Part shown: piece after piece, positions 24,410 through 33,990 of the stretch
Layout: each line of letters opens with the position of its first letter
How positions within the stretch are numbered: position 1 is the stretch's first letter
DNA from: Candidatus Obscuribacterales bacterium
GTDB lineage: Bacteria > Cyanobacteriota > Vampirovibrionia > Obscuribacterales > Obscuribacteraceae
Length of the DNA: 64,000 nt
Reading direction: 5' to 3'
Assembly: GCA_019752635.1 (NCBI GenBank)
Contig: JAIELX010000006.1
Span: forward strand, 1 to 64,000
Notes under the pieces: model-generated
Databases searched by the model: none
The model's input: only the letters and a program-made list of their open reading frames with translations
What the model was told of the DNA's origin: nothing
Made by a program: the position numbers and the translations under genes

Positions 24410-25132
24410 ATGCTTCCAGGCGATACTTTCGTTTCCAAACTTTCTATTTCCGAATGCCTGAACGCGATTGAGTTCGCTTTGACGGATTCGCAAATTAGTT
24501 ACCAGCCCTATGGGTGGCAAGTTTATAGTTCGGATAGTCGCAAGGGACGCTTAACAGCTATTGCCAAATCCAAAGTTCAGGGCGAAGAGTATCCGTCGTT
24601 CTCCGTGTCGTTTGAGTTAAAGCTGCAGCCCGACAAGCTGACCACAATTTCCTGGTCATATGATGCACCGGTGAGGTGTTCTGCGATTGCTGAGACTACC
24701 AACGCTGCAGTGCTTAATCATTTGGTTTATGTGCAGGATAAACCGGCAGAAGCGAAGCCTTCAGCAAAGGTGCCGGTAAGAGAGCCTTCTCGTGAGATGG
24801 AGCCTGCCGGCAAACTGGCTCCCAAAGCTGTTCCCGGACAGAGTGTCCGCGATGTTGCACCAATTGAATTGGCAAAGAAGGATGCCGGTGCGGTTCTTGG
24901 ATCGATTCCGGCATTACGACCAAATGTTGGTTCACCGGCGCCGGCTGTCAGTGCCACTACCGGTGGTGTGTCGCCCGGTGCTGTCAGCCCGCAGCCTAAG
25001 CGTACGGACGCTTCTGCTTCTAAGCCCGGTGGCTGGCTGCGCCACTTCGTTCTTGGCGATTGCTGCCCGGACTGTGGTGGAGGCAAAGTGCTCGGTGCCA
25101 ATCAACATTGCAGCAGCGATTATCATCAATAG
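24410..25132 (+). CDS. Hypothetical protein with Pro/Ala linker and C-terminal CxxC motif
   Basis: A 240-residue protein. Residues 1-105 form an alpha/beta-like domain (SISECLNAIEFALTDSQISY ... FSVSFELKLQPDKLTTISW). Residues about 108-205 are a low-complexity Pro/Ala/Ser/Lys linker. The last 30 residues hold CCPDCGGGKVLG and one more Cys and a His, resembling a small zinc ribbon. No family is recognised. It is the first plus-strand gene after the split protease and is followed by a palindromic hairpin, so it is probably its own transcript. Confidence 0.6.
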   Translation: MLPGDTFVSKLSISECLNAIEFALTDSQISYQPYGWQVYSSDSRKGRLTAIAKSKVQGEEYPSFSVSFELKLQPDKLTTISWSYDAPVRCSAIAETTNAAVLNHLVYVQDKPAEAKPSAKVPVREPSREMEPAGKLAPKAVPGQSVRDVAPIELAKKDAGAVLGSIPALRPNVGSPAPAVSATTGGVSPGAVSPQPKRTDASASKPGGWLRHFVLGDCCPDCGGGKVLGANQHCSSDYHQ

Positions 25133-25191
25133 CTTATAACCTGCCGGCATTTCCATTTTACTGCTGGTCAGCTCCGATTGGAAGCGAATGG

Positions 25192-25214
25192 GAACCATGT
25201 GCCGCACATGGTTC
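25192..25214. promoter_or_regulatory. Perfect 10-bp hairpin/palindrome upstream of hydrolase gene
   Basis: Arms GAACCATGTG (25192-25201) and CACATGGTTC (25205-25214) surround a 3-nt loop. It lies 59 bp after the upstream gene's stop and 40 bp before the ATG at 25255. No T-run follows, so an operator or an mRNA-end hairpin is as likely as a terminator. Confidence 0.5.
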
Positions 25215-25254
25215 GTCGTAGCCCATAGGTAGATATGATGCGGAAAATTGAAGT

Positions 25255-26322
25255 ATGTCCAAGTGGTTGTTTAACGCTCGATTGATTTTATGCACTTGTT
25301 TCACATTCGTTGTGACGCAGGGTGCAGTAGTAGCGGCTCCGTGCGCGAAGTCACCAGGCGAGATTTTTGCCGACCTTAAGTTACCGATTTATGCGTGGCA
25401 GGCGAACAGTAACGTGCCGCCGAAAGCGATTGTTGTTGCGTTGCACGGGGGGTGTCTTCATGGCCGGTCCTACAATGCGCTGGGCACGAACTTGGCGGCT
25501 CGCGACTACTTAACAGTTTCGCTGGACATGCGCGGTTACGGTAAGTGGTACCACGCGGGGTTTGGCTCGAAGAAAGATCGAACCTTTCAATATGAGCAAT
25601 CATTGGCAGATGTAGGCCAGGTGCTGACTCGTTTGCGCGGCGCGTATCCAACAACTCCAATTTATTGTCTTGGCGAGAGTCTTGGTGCCAACATGGCTAT
25701 TTTGGCGTCCGTACAGTATCCGCAGTGTTCCGACGGCATTATTGCCGTCAGCCCTTTCGCTGCGCCCGGGTTGTGGCTGTCCCCTCGAATGACCCTCAAC
25801 GCGCTGCAGATAGCTGTGAATCCGGCTAGCAAAATCAATCTCAAGCCTTACTTTAAGACCAGGCTCGGGTCAGACCCGGCTGCCGTGAAGGAACACCTGG
25901 ACGATCCGCTCGGTCGCGACAGGCAGTCAATTCGGGAAATCGCTAAGAGTCTGCGATTCAATTATTCCGGCAAGCGTGCGGCAAGAAGATTGGGTCCTTT
26001 GATGCCGATTCTGATTGTTACGGGTTCCAAGGACAAGTTGTGTAGCAGTCGAGCGGTGAAGAGACTCTTCGCGAAGATCAGTTGTCTTGATAAGGAGTTG
26101 GTTGTGCTCAAGGATCAAGGTCACCTTCTGGTTGAAACCTCGCAAACTAAACCCTACCTGCTCGCTATGATTTCGGAATGGATCCGCGAGAAGGGACAAA
26201 CTCGGGTGGCGCTTCAGCAACGGGCTGCGTTAAATTGGCAAAGCAGCAGGGCTGGAAATAGCGGTAAAGCGTATGGCAAAGTTATTCCGATTCAAGCTCG
26301 TGCAGGTGCGCGCTTGAACTAA
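25255..26322 (+). CDS. Secreted alpha/beta hydrolase (monoacylglycerol-lipase-like)
   Basis: A 355-residue serine hydrolase. An N-terminal signal peptide (about residues 1-28) is followed by the alpha/beta-hydrolase core: oxyanion strand VVALHGGCLHGRSYN, LDMRGYGKW, nucleophile elbow CLGESLGAN, acid region VTGSKDKLCSS and His in KDQGHLLV. These marks fit the Hydrolase_4 group, which includes monoglyceride lipases; the actual ester substrate is unknown. The last 41 bp overlap the 3' end of a related hydrolase on the other strand. Confidence 0.85.
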   Translation: MSKWLFNARLILCTCFTFVVTQGAVVAAPCAKSPGEIFADLKLPIYAWQANSNVPPKAIVVALHGGCLHGRSYNALGTNLAARDYLTVSLDMRGYGKWYHAGFGSKKDRTFQYEQSLADVGQVLTRLRGAYPTTPIYCLGESLGANMAILASVQYPQCSDGIIAVSPFAAPGLWLSPRMTLNALQIAVNPASKINLKPYFKTRLGSDPAAVKEHLDDPLGRDRQSIREIAKSLRFNYSGKRAARRLGPLMPILIVTGSKDKLCSSRAVKRLFAKISCLDKELVVLKDQGHLLVETSQTKPYLLAMISEWIREKGQTRVALQQRAALNWQSSRAGNSGKAYGKVIPIQARAGARLN

Positions 26323-27319
26323 TCGTCATTGCTTTCCGGGTACCGTTTGCATGCCCGGCCAACCAGTCGGCTACTATGGCCACAATGTGCGGCTTCAGAT
26401 ATTTCGTGGTGACGAGCAGGTGCCCGCACCCCGCGATTACTTCAATTGATTTGTCCGCACTGCGAAAGTCGCCATATAGTCTCGTAATAGACGCCGGGCT
26501 GCAGATTTGATCTTTATCGCCGTACATTACCAACAAGGGCGTTCCCGGATCAAGCTTTGGTGCTAGAGCTTTGTTGTTACGCACAAACTTGGCCATGTGA
26601 AGCAGTTCGCCAACATTGGCGGATCTACGAGTGCGCTGGTCGTTTATCATTTCATCGCAGCTTCGTTGGTCTTCCGAAATCTCGGTTATATGGGGCAGCA
26701 GGCTGATGTTCGTGCCCAATGAACCGATGCCTTGAATGACTGATGCCAGAATCGGTTTAACGTGTATTCCTGATGGACTGGTACCGGGGCTCACCAGAAT
26801 CAAACCATCAAAAAGCTTAGGCTGCAGAACGGAAGCATTCAGTGCTGTCGATGCTCCAAGACTTTCACCGATACAAAAAATTGGCAACTCCGGGTGTTCG
26901 GCGCGTAGTTGCCCGGCCAAAGATACAACATCTCGGGTGCTCGCGTTGTAATTGAGCTCCGAGCGAGTTTTACTTTGGATCAACCATTCGCCATGCCCGC
27001 GCAGGTCTATCGAATAGGTGATGATGCCCTTTCCGGCCAACTCTTTCGCAAAGGCCGTATAGTTTCTGGCGTTTTGAACGCCGCCATGAATGGCGACCAG
27101 GACTGCTTGCGTTTTGACAATCGGATCTTCCCATTTCACTGCGTGTACGGCGGCACCGTTTCCTTGCAGTGTAAGCGGTTGCTCAGTGACTGAGGCGCCA
27201 GCTAAGTTGTTCATGCTGAGGCCGGCCGCCATGAGCAATGAGAGAGCGAACAATCTGTAAGGACGAAGATGTAACACTGAGAGCGATACCAACGACGCAG
27301 AAGTCAATAGTAGTTTCAT
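26282..27319 (-). CDS. Secreted alpha/beta hydrolase, paralogue of the convergent gene
   Basis: A 345-residue relative of the gene at 25255 with the same order of motifs: signal/anchor segment (about 15-43), VAIHGGVQNARNYT, IDLRGHGEW, nucleophile elbow CIGESLGAST, acid in VMYGDKDQICSP and His in AGCGHLLV. It is a plausible lysophospholipase or monoglyceride-lipase-type esterase exported to the periplasm. Since both copies match each other along their length and face each other tail to tail, an inverted duplication followed by divergence is likely. Confidence 0.85.
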   Translation of the reverse strand: MKLLLTSASLVSLSVLHLRPYRLFALSLLMAAGLSMNNLAGASVTEQPLTLQGNGAAVHAVKWEDPIVKTQAVLVAIHGGVQNARNYTAFAKELAGKGIITYSIDLRGHGEWLIQSKTRSELNYNASTRDVVSLAGQLRAEHPELPIFCIGESLGASTALNASVLQPKLFDGLILVSPGTSPSGIHVKPILASVIQGIGSLGTNISLLPHITEISEDQRSCDEMINDQRTRRSANVGELLHMAKFVRNNKALAPKLDPGTPLLVMYGDKDQICSPASITRLYGDFRSADKSIEVIAGCGHLLVTTKYLKPHIVAIVADWLAGHANGTRKAMTISSSAHLHELESE

Positions 27320-27366
27320 AGCACGAACTGCGGTCCGAACTCCTGCAACAGTTACGAAGTCTGAAG

Positions 27367-29676
27367 CTACAAATTTGATTGTGCGGAGAACAAAATCGTT
27401 AGAGTGTCTTTCTTCACGGTAGTTTTGAACTTCGCAACTTTTAGTTTCTTGAGTCGTGGATCGGCGTTTTTGAACAAAGGGACCGTACCGGAGGACTTGA
27501 CCGGAATGCCGTCAGCGGCGTCAAACAATGCCGCATGTTTCAATACTGCTCCCAGCAGTGCTAGCTCTGCCTTTGCAGGGATGTCTCCTGCCACCTGGCT
27601 CCAATCGACGCTTAGATTCTCCGGGACTTTCATTTTTAAATTCAAATCGTAGGCTAGTTTGGTATCCGCCAAACTGCTGCCGGTGATTATGTGGTAATTC
27701 ACGCGACCGCTTCCGTCGACATGTCCTTGAGCGGACCAGGGATGTTCAATCCATCCGCGGGGTCCACCACTATCGGATGGACTAAGACCTAGTTGAAAGC
27801 GCTCGACGGTGCCTTTTGCGGAAATCTCCGCGGCGCCGTCGATATCGACAATATTGTCCTCTTCAAACTCAAGCTTTGACAGTATTGGACGGGTCAGTGT
27901 CACATTTGTTAGATTCATGTTGCGATAGCGCCATCTTCGATTTTGCAACACAGGCTTACTAACAGCGATTGATCTCTGCGCCGGCAAGTTGCTTCGGACG
28001 GCTTGCGCAAGAGTAGTGGTCGGCATTGTAATCTTGCAGTTTTGCAGTGTCGCATCTATGCCGTTCTTCGTCGCGGTGAGCTGAACAGATTCAATCGTTA
28101 GCGGAATCTCGTCCAGGCTTATTGGGGGGGAGCTGTTCACCCTCATACTGAGGCGACTCTTCAGTTCGATTTGGTCGTTTGCGGCTGTCAAAACGACATC
28201 GCCTTGAAGATTGTGCAGTTGTAATGTTTGCTTATCTTTTCGCAGCTCTACCAGTGGTGCCTGCAACCAGAGTTTAATCTCTTCGGCTTGAACGCTACCG
28301 ATGCTATTGACGTCAAAATGCACGTCGTTCGGCAAGACTATTGCCGAGTCCCGGAGCCTGGCCGAAATAGTCCGTCCGTTCGATTGCCACGTTAGCTTTG
28401 TGGGCACTAGCTTGCCCTGTTTGAGGCTCACTGACAGACCTTTCCCGCTGCTCAGGGAAATGGCGCTTGTATTGGCGGAAGCCAATTCGATCTGTACCGT
28501 GCCATTCTTCCTGTGAATTTGCCACTCAAGATTGCGCGCGCTCATTTCATTTGGGGACAGAATTTGCCATGAAGAGCTCTTCTGATCGCGATTTATCGAC
28601 ACCTTGACCGCTGTACGTCCTGGCAGTGCCGCTCTGATTCTGCGCTGTGGAGATTTGCTGATTAAAGCTGCCTCCGACAGACGCAGCAATCCATCGAGCT
28701 TTATATCGACTGGTTCTTCGTCGATTCGTTTTGTGAGAGAACAGCTACCTATCTGCAGATCGCAGTGCGCGCCAAAAATTGTTCCGTTGCCTGCAGCGCA
28801 CTGAAAATCCGCAAGGGAGATCACTGATTTTGCTTTGTCGCCGGGAGCTTTCCACTTTAGTGTTAGTGCATCGTTATTGCGTGCTATATCAAAGTTCATC
28901 GCGAGTTTGGTTGCTGCGGCGGTGAGCTGCACGTGGTTTCCGACTGCGTCGTTCGAGGTTTGGGGAGCCACGTCTTTTGATTGCACGGCAAGCGATTTGA
29001 GATTGATCCGCATGGAGCAATCGCCACGGTAGTTAAAGCGTTCGTCGCACTTGAGATCGCTTAATGTAATAGTTGAGCCTTCGGAGATGTTAGCTTTGAT
29101 TGTTTTCAAATCAATAGAGCTGTCGGGGCGCAGTCGAAAGTCTGCTTTGTCAACCTGCAGAGTGCGAACAACATCTTGCATATTGGTGTTGAGTTTTGAT
29201 TCTTTTTTCTGAAAGAGGTCAATGAGAAATGCAGCAAGTGTTCGCCCGAAGTCTACATCAGCAGTAGCTTTACCGCCGCTGATCTCGAGGTCTTGCGGTA
29301 CGGGAATGGACGAAATGGAGATGGTGCGGCTCGTAGTTAACTTACCTGCAGCGGATCTGACATCGAGAGTGGTGGCATCCTTGACCGGGAGGCTCAGTGT
29401 CAATGTAAATGAGGTGTCTGCCGGCACCACTAACGGGACGTGGCGAAACGAGTATCGGCCCGGGCGCAACGTCCCGCTTGCTTTTAAATCAATTTGTGAG
29501 GTAACCTCGGCCAGGCGTAGAAATGTGGGATCGCTGATCTGAATGGATACATTGGCGGGAACGCTCGTCCGTGTACATCCGGCACATCCCGATAAGCTCG
29601 TGCAGGTAACTGGTACCAAAAGGAACCACATTATCAGCGCTATGATTCCATTTGACGCTATCGGAAGTTGTTTCAC
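27367..29676 (-). CDS. Large lipoprotein of unknown function
   Basis: A 769-residue protein if started at GTG 29676, which lies 11 bp after the permease stop. The longer frame to 29775 would overlap the permease gene and lacks a signal. The N-terminus IIALIMWFLLVPVTCTSLSG followed by Cys is a lipoprotein signal with lipobox LSGC. The rest is beta-rich and repetitive, with many segments of the form I-x-L-x-D-x-K, somewhat like AsmA-type envelope proteins, but I could not place it firmly. It is the last gene of a four-gene minus-strand set. Confidence 0.6.
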   Translation of the reverse strand: MKQLPIASNGIIALIMWFLLVPVTCTSLSGCAGCTRTSVPANVSIQISDPTFLRLAEVTSQIDLKASGTLRPGRYSFRHVPLVVPADTSFTLTLSLPVKDATTLDVRSAAGKLTTSRTISISSIPVPQDLEISGGKATADVDFGRTLAAFLIDLFQKKESKLNTNMQDVVRTLQVDKADFRLRPDSSIDLKTIKANISEGSTITLSDLKCDERFNYRGDCSMRINLKSLAVQSKDVAPQTSNDAVGNHVQLTAAATKLAMNFDIARNNDALTLKWKAPGDKAKSVISLADFQCAAGNGTIFGAHCDLQIGSCSLTKRIDEEPVDIKLDGLLRLSEAALISKSPQRRIRAALPGRTAVKVSINRDQKSSSWQILSPNEMSARNLEWQIHRKNGTVQIELASANTSAISLSSGKGLSVSLKQGKLVPTKLTWQSNGRTISARLRDSAIVLPNDVHFDVNSIGSVQAEEIKLWLQAPLVELRKDKQTLQLHNLQGDVVLTAANDQIELKSRLSMRVNSSPPISLDEIPLTIESVQLTATKNGIDATLQNCKITMPTTTLAQAVRSNLPAQRSIAVSKPVLQNRRWRYRNMNLTNVTLTRPILSKLEFEEDNIVDIDGAAEISAKGTVERFQLGLSPSDSGGPRGWIEHPWSAQGHVDGSGRVNYHIITGSSLADTKLAYDLNLKMKVPENLSVDWSQVAGDIPAKAELALLGAVLKHAALFDAADGIPVKSSGTVPLFKNADPRLKKLKVAKFKTTVKKDTLTILFSAQSNL

Positions 29677-29686
29677 CGAAGAGGCC

Positions 29687-31075
29687 TCAGTGCGGTAGTC
29701 CGAAACAGTAATAGATGAGGCAGAGGGAGGCCAGAACATACGATCCGGGATGAATCTCCGCCGCTCGCCCTGCAAGCAGCTTCATCAGCGGATGCAGAAT
29801 AAGCCCTGCTGTCAGCCCGTTTGCAATGTTGTAGCTGAAGATCATCATGACTATAGTTGCGAACGCCGGAACGGCCTCTGTTAGATCATCCAGATCGATC
29901 TTTCTCATGGAGCCGATCATCAACAGTCCCACGGCGATAAGGGCTGGTGCGTAAGCGAATCGCAGGTGCTGGAAAGGTTCGACCAGGGGGATGAAGAAGA
30001 GTGAAAGTGTAAACAATAGTCCTACTATTAACGCGGCCAGACCTGTCCTTGCGCCTTCCTTGACGCCTGCCGCAGACTCGATGAAGGCGCCAGCGGTGGA
30101 CGAACCAATCATGGCGCTGAACGTGCAAGTTACGGCATCGACCATCATTGGCTTTTCCACTTCTGGAAAGTTTCCGTCCTTGTCCAGCATGTCGCCGGCA
30201 GAGCCGACACCGACCAGAGTTCCTAGCGTGTCCAGAAAGCTCATCAGAAAAAGTGTCAGCAATATCGGGAGAAATGAAAGTTTCAAGACGCCGACTACAT
30301 CCATTTGGAGCGCAAGCGGCGCCAGCGTGTACGCACCTTGAAACGGGAGGTCGAATACTTTCGTTGGTGGTTGTCCCAATCCTAAGCAGATCCCGATTCC
30401 GCCAGTCACAACCATGCCGATGAGAATGGCGCCTGTGACTTTGCGTTGCATGAGGGACGCTATGAGAACAAATCCGAAAATCGTCAAGAGTACCTGCGGC
30501 ATTACTTGTGGATCGTGGAAATTGCCGAGAGTGACGGGCACATCCGGACTGCGCAACAGCCCGGATGGAAGAGTTAAGGCTTCCGGTTTCATGCCTTGGG
30601 CGCCACTGCGAATGATACCGGTTTGATAAAGTCCGATAAAGGTCAAGAACAATCCAATGCCGGCTGCAAAACTTTGCTTCAGACTGAATGAAATTGAATT
30701 TGCGAGCCAGGGTCTGATGTGCAAAATGGCAAGCAATGCAAAAAGAAGTCCGCTGACAAACACTGCTCCTAGCCGCTGTTGCCAGGTTATCCCCAGTGCG
30801 GCCAATCCGAACGCTATGAATGCGTTTTCGCCCATGTAGGGTGCGACGGCAAGAGGCAAGTTTGCGTACAGTGCCATTGCCAGGCAACCAAACACAGCCG
30901 TCAGAATTGTGGCGATCGTCATCGGCTCTAAAGGAAACCCTGCGAAGCTTAGGATCGCAGGGTTGACCACTATGATATAAGCCATCGTTACGAACGTGGT
31001 GGCACCGCCGATCAGCTCAGTCTTTATCGTGCTTCCTCTTTCAGTGATCTTGAAAAAACGATCAAGGAACAGCAC
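29687..31075 (-). CDS. NCS2 (AzgA-type) purine permease
   Basis: A 462-residue inner-membrane transporter with about 12 hydrophobic segments, likely importing guanine, hypoxanthine or adenine with protons. Family marks are ERGSTIKTELIGGATTFVTM near the N-terminus, NPAILSFAGFP, VAPYMGENAFIAFGL (the PGMGLNAY-like motif of AzgA proteins, here with Glu) and a later SFLDTLGTLVGVGSAGDMLD. It lies 2 bp after the YfhO gene and is thus part of an envelope operon. The purine-degradation genes at 46.6-51.3 kb give it a functional partner in the same region. Confidence 0.88.
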   Translation of the reverse strand: MLFLDRFFKITERGSTIKTELIGGATTFVTMAYIIVVNPAILSFAGFPLEPMTIATILTAVFGCLAMALYANLPLAVAPYMGENAFIAFGLAALGITWQQRLGAVFVSGLLFALLAILHIRPWLANSISFSLKQSFAAGIGLFLTFIGLYQTGIIRSGAQGMKPEALTLPSGLLRSPDVPVTLGNFHDPQVMPQVLLTIFGFVLIASLMQRKVTGAILIGMVVTGGIGICLGLGQPPTKVFDLPFQGAYTLAPLALQMDVVGVLKLSFLPILLTLFLMSFLDTLGTLVGVGSAGDMLDKDGNFPEVEKPMMVDAVTCTFSAMIGSSTAGAFIESAAGVKEGARTGLAALIVGLLFTLSLFFIPLVEPFQHLRFAYAPALIAVGLLMIGSMRKIDLDDLTEAVPAFATIVMMIFSYNIANGLTAGLILHPLMKLLAGRAAEIHPGSYVLASLCLIYYCFGLPH

Positions 31076-31077
31076 GA

Positions 31078-33990
31078 TTATCTCTTCTTCGTGATTGCTA
31101 ACTTGATAGCAGCGATTCCGACACCTGACAGGAAGAGCAGTAGAACTGCCAGACCTGCCATTAGCGATAATGGTTCGTAGCGGAATTGCACCGTGTGTTG
31201 TCCCTCGGGAACCGCGATGGCGCGGAATAGATAGTTTGCCCGAAGGATGGTGGTTTCCTTGCCATCAAGGAAGGCTTTCCAGCCGGGATAGAACACATCG
31301 TTCAAAACAAGGAACCCCGGGGCAGTGGCGCTGAAACGCGTTACGACTTCGTTGGGACCTCTCTGTTCAATGCTTGCTTCGTTCAATTTGACCGCAGCCG
31401 ACCGCGCAGGCGTTGCCGATGTATTCGACCCGGTTTCGACTTCAAGTACAACCTCTTCTCCCGGGCGGAATTGAGGCGATTGAATGTAAGCCAGCGCTTC
31501 GGCTTCGGTTTTCACTGTTTTGCTCGTGTATGCGACATAGGCTCGCGGAAGTGCGCCGGGAATCTCATACAAGCGTACGTGGTTGGGGTATTCTGCCAGC
31601 AATGGCAGCGTGTATGCTTCTGTCGCTGACGGCGACAAGGGCCTGAATCGGGAAAGAATTACAGTGGTGTCCTGCATTGCGCCGGTTGATGGTGTCAGGA
31701 AGCGATTGTTCGCCCGGTCGTATAATTGAATGCCTAGTACCACTTCTTCGTTGGTCTTCAGCACTGCGGAGCCGACAGGAATTGAAAATGCTTCGATGCC
31801 TTTGTTGGTCCCTGGCAAGGGCAGTTTCTTTTGATCACCGAACCAGAGAACTTGTTGCTTCGAATCGAACAAAACCAGTGCGTAGCTATATCGCGCTGCC
31901 GCATCAGCCGAGACGCGCCATGTCATGGTGCCACCGCCTGCAGTGCCGGCGGACCAGAACGCTAGATGCTCAAGTGTGACTTCGTTGTTGAACACAATTG
32001 GCTTGTTGGCGGAAACGAGATCCGTCACCGCCGGCATTGGCGCCCCGGCGCGATTAACTGGCAGTTGCGAGAGTACGTATTTTGCAGAGCCAACTGCCAG
32101 CAGCGGACTGTTCATCGCGGTGTCGAAATATTGATTGAACAAATCGAGTTCTGCTCCGCATTCCTTTATGAACTTCATGTATCTCTTCGGAAACATCGGG
32201 TTGTGCACTCCGACGTCGGGCACGCCGTAGACAGCGTTCACCGAGGGACGGAACAAGTGATTGCCGGTGGCAAGACAACGGAATTTGGGATCGCGTAAGC
32301 TTGCCAAGGGTGCTACTTCCGGATAAGCGAAAGTTTGTTGTGGCGGTAGCGATGCCTTTGACACTGAGGCTACGCTAACGAATGCGGGAATGAGCACTAG
32401 TATTGCAAAAACCGACCCGGGGATACGTTTGCGCAGGACCCAGCCGGCGACAGCAAGCGCGAGGACCACCAATGCACAAATAGCATCGCGCCTCCACGCA
32501 ATAGCGTTGAATGCCGGCGCAGGGAGCATTATGTCGTACGTGCATGCCTTCATCCAATCGCTTAAGTCTCTTAGGAGCCAGGGCAAAGCTATCGAAATTA
32601 GAATTGCAATTGCGAGCGTCGAGAGCTTTTTGGGAATCCTGGAGAAGAGTCCCTTCTTTTGCGGAACCGGCAGCGGATCAGCGGTTTCCTTCTCAGTCTT
32701 TGTATCCGTAGTGTCGGCGTTCAAGGAGAACAGTTCGGACAATCCGAAACCGGCAAGCAGAGATATTGTCAACAGCAGCACGGGCAGGCAGTAACGCGTG
32801 ACGATGGTGGTCAGCGGCGGTTGCGAGAATAAAGGCTCAAGCTGTCCCAACTGAGTGACCAGCAGAAACCCGACAACGGCGGTGATTAGAACTGAAACTA
32901 CTTCGGTGCGATAGGTCGATTTCTTTCTGAAAGCAAACACCGCCAATGGCAGGCAAATCGCAGCGACTATTCCCAAGTAAGGGCTAGCCGCTCCGGAGGA
33001 GGGATTCAAGCAATGTTGAATTACGCCGGGCCAGGGAACGTGTGCAGAGCTAACCGATACGTATTTGTAAGTGTCGCTGTTCAGTAAATATTCCACGAAG
33101 GGAAATAGCGCCGGTGCCGTGACGGCGACAGTCGTGAAACCTATTAAGGTAAGACCTTTGCGGAAGTTGAGCAAACGTGAAATTTGCCCGGAGGTCAACC
33201 GCGGGTCGAGCAACATCAGGCACATCATTAAAAAGCTGCCCATAGCAATTCCGAAGAAGGCCGACTCCGGATGTCCGCAGAGGATCAGCAGTGCGCAGCC
33301 CAATCCGGCGACGATGGAGGAAGCCTTTGTTCGTAGCTTAGCCGCTCGGGCGAACAGAAGGAACGTCAGAGGGAATATGCAGGTTGCCGTGCCGATATTT
33401 AACTCCAGATACCACATGGTATAAGGGCAAAATGTATAAAGCGCAGCTGATAGAAGCGAACATACGCGTCCAAGTTTGAGGTAGCGAGCTAGAACAAAGG
33501 TGCTGACCGCGCACAGTACTAGTTCGCCGATCAGTATGTGGTTCCATGCCTGAATGCTTGGTGCGAAATTGAAGAAGATGCGCAGCGGAGAGAATACATG
33601 CGCTTGAATGTCTGCGACCAACGGGCAGCCGAATCCGTTATAAGGATTCCACAATGGCAGGAGCCCTTGTTGAAGGAACTTGCCGACTAGAAAATATTGA
33701 GGCCCGAAAAGTTGAATCAGAGAAGGATCGTACAGGGTTGAGTTGCCGGTGCGAAAGGCATGAAAGAGTGCGTCCCACTCTGCAGTCAATGCCAGTCGCG
33801 ATACTGATTGACCTGCGAAAATCGTCTTGCTGAAACTGGCGCCCAGCACCGTTAGTAGTATCAGTACACAAAGGGTGTCTAGCGCGATTGAAAGGGCTGA
33901 TGGTTTTGCGGAGGGCGCCTCTGTCGGTTTTTCCATCAGCAGACTGCTATCGGATGTTACTTTGGTCAATTGTTGGGTACCAACGTTCAT
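31078..33990 (-). CDS. YfhO family membrane protein
   Basis: A 970-residue GT-C-like integral membrane protein. The N-terminal part carries a dozen or so membrane segments with loops such as FLQQGLLPLWNPYNGFGCPL, typical for YfhO proteins. The last 130 residues contain the family tail: LVLNDVFYPGWKAFLDGKE, an EGQHTVQFRYEP segment and a terminal membrane helix. YfhO homologues are linked to glycosylation of cell-surface polymers such as lipoteichoic acid. It overlaps the adjacent GT2 gene by 4 bp, which points to a polyprenyl-phosphate sugar made by the GT2 enzyme and used by YfhO. Confidence 0.88.
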   Translation of the reverse strand: MNVGTQQLTKVTSDSSLLMEKPTEAPSAKPSALSIALDTLCVLILLTVLGASFSKTIFAGQSVSRLALTAEWDALFHAFRTGNSTLYDPSLIQLFGPQYFLVGKFLQQGLLPLWNPYNGFGCPLVADIQAHVFSPLRIFFNFAPSIQAWNHILIGELVLCAVSTFVLARYLKLGRVCSLLSAALYTFCPYTMWYLELNIGTATCIFPLTFLLFARAAKLRTKASSIVAGLGCALLILCGHPESAFFGIAMGSFLMMCLMLLDPRLTSGQISRLLNFRKGLTLIGFTTVAVTAPALFPFVEYLLNSDTYKYVSVSSAHVPWPGVIQHCLNPSSGAASPYLGIVAAICLPLAVFAFRKKSTYRTEVVSVLITAVVGFLLVTQLGQLEPLFSQPPLTTIVTRYCLPVLLLTISLLAGFGLSELFSLNADTTDTKTEKETADPLPVPQKKGLFSRIPKKLSTLAIAILISIALPWLLRDLSDWMKACTYDIMLPAPAFNAIAWRRDAICALVVLALAVAGWVLRKRIPGSVFAILVLIPAFVSVASVSKASLPPQQTFAYPEVAPLASLRDPKFRCLATGNHLFRPSVNAVYGVPDVGVHNPMFPKRYMKFIKECGAELDLFNQYFDTAMNSPLLAVGSAKYVLSQLPVNRAGAPMPAVTDLVSANKPIVFNNEVTLEHLAFWSAGTAGGGTMTWRVSADAAARYSYALVLFDSKQQVLWFGDQKKLPLPGTNKGIEAFSIPVGSAVLKTNEEVVLGIQLYDRANNRFLTPSTGAMQDTTVILSRFRPLSPSATEAYTLPLLAEYPNHVRLYEIPGALPRAYVAYTSKTVKTEAEALAYIQSPQFRPGEEVVLEVETGSNTSATPARSAAVKLNEASIEQRGPNEVVTRFSATAPGFLVLNDVFYPGWKAFLDGKETTILRANYLFRAIAVPEGQHTVQFRYEPLSLMAGLAVLLLFLSGVGIAAIKLAITKKR

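Noticed and set aside
29886..30887. A 333-codon minus-strand frame inside the purine permease gene.
   Set aside because: It is an out-of-frame reading of the permease; the product is Arg/Ser/His rich and has no hydrophobic pattern.
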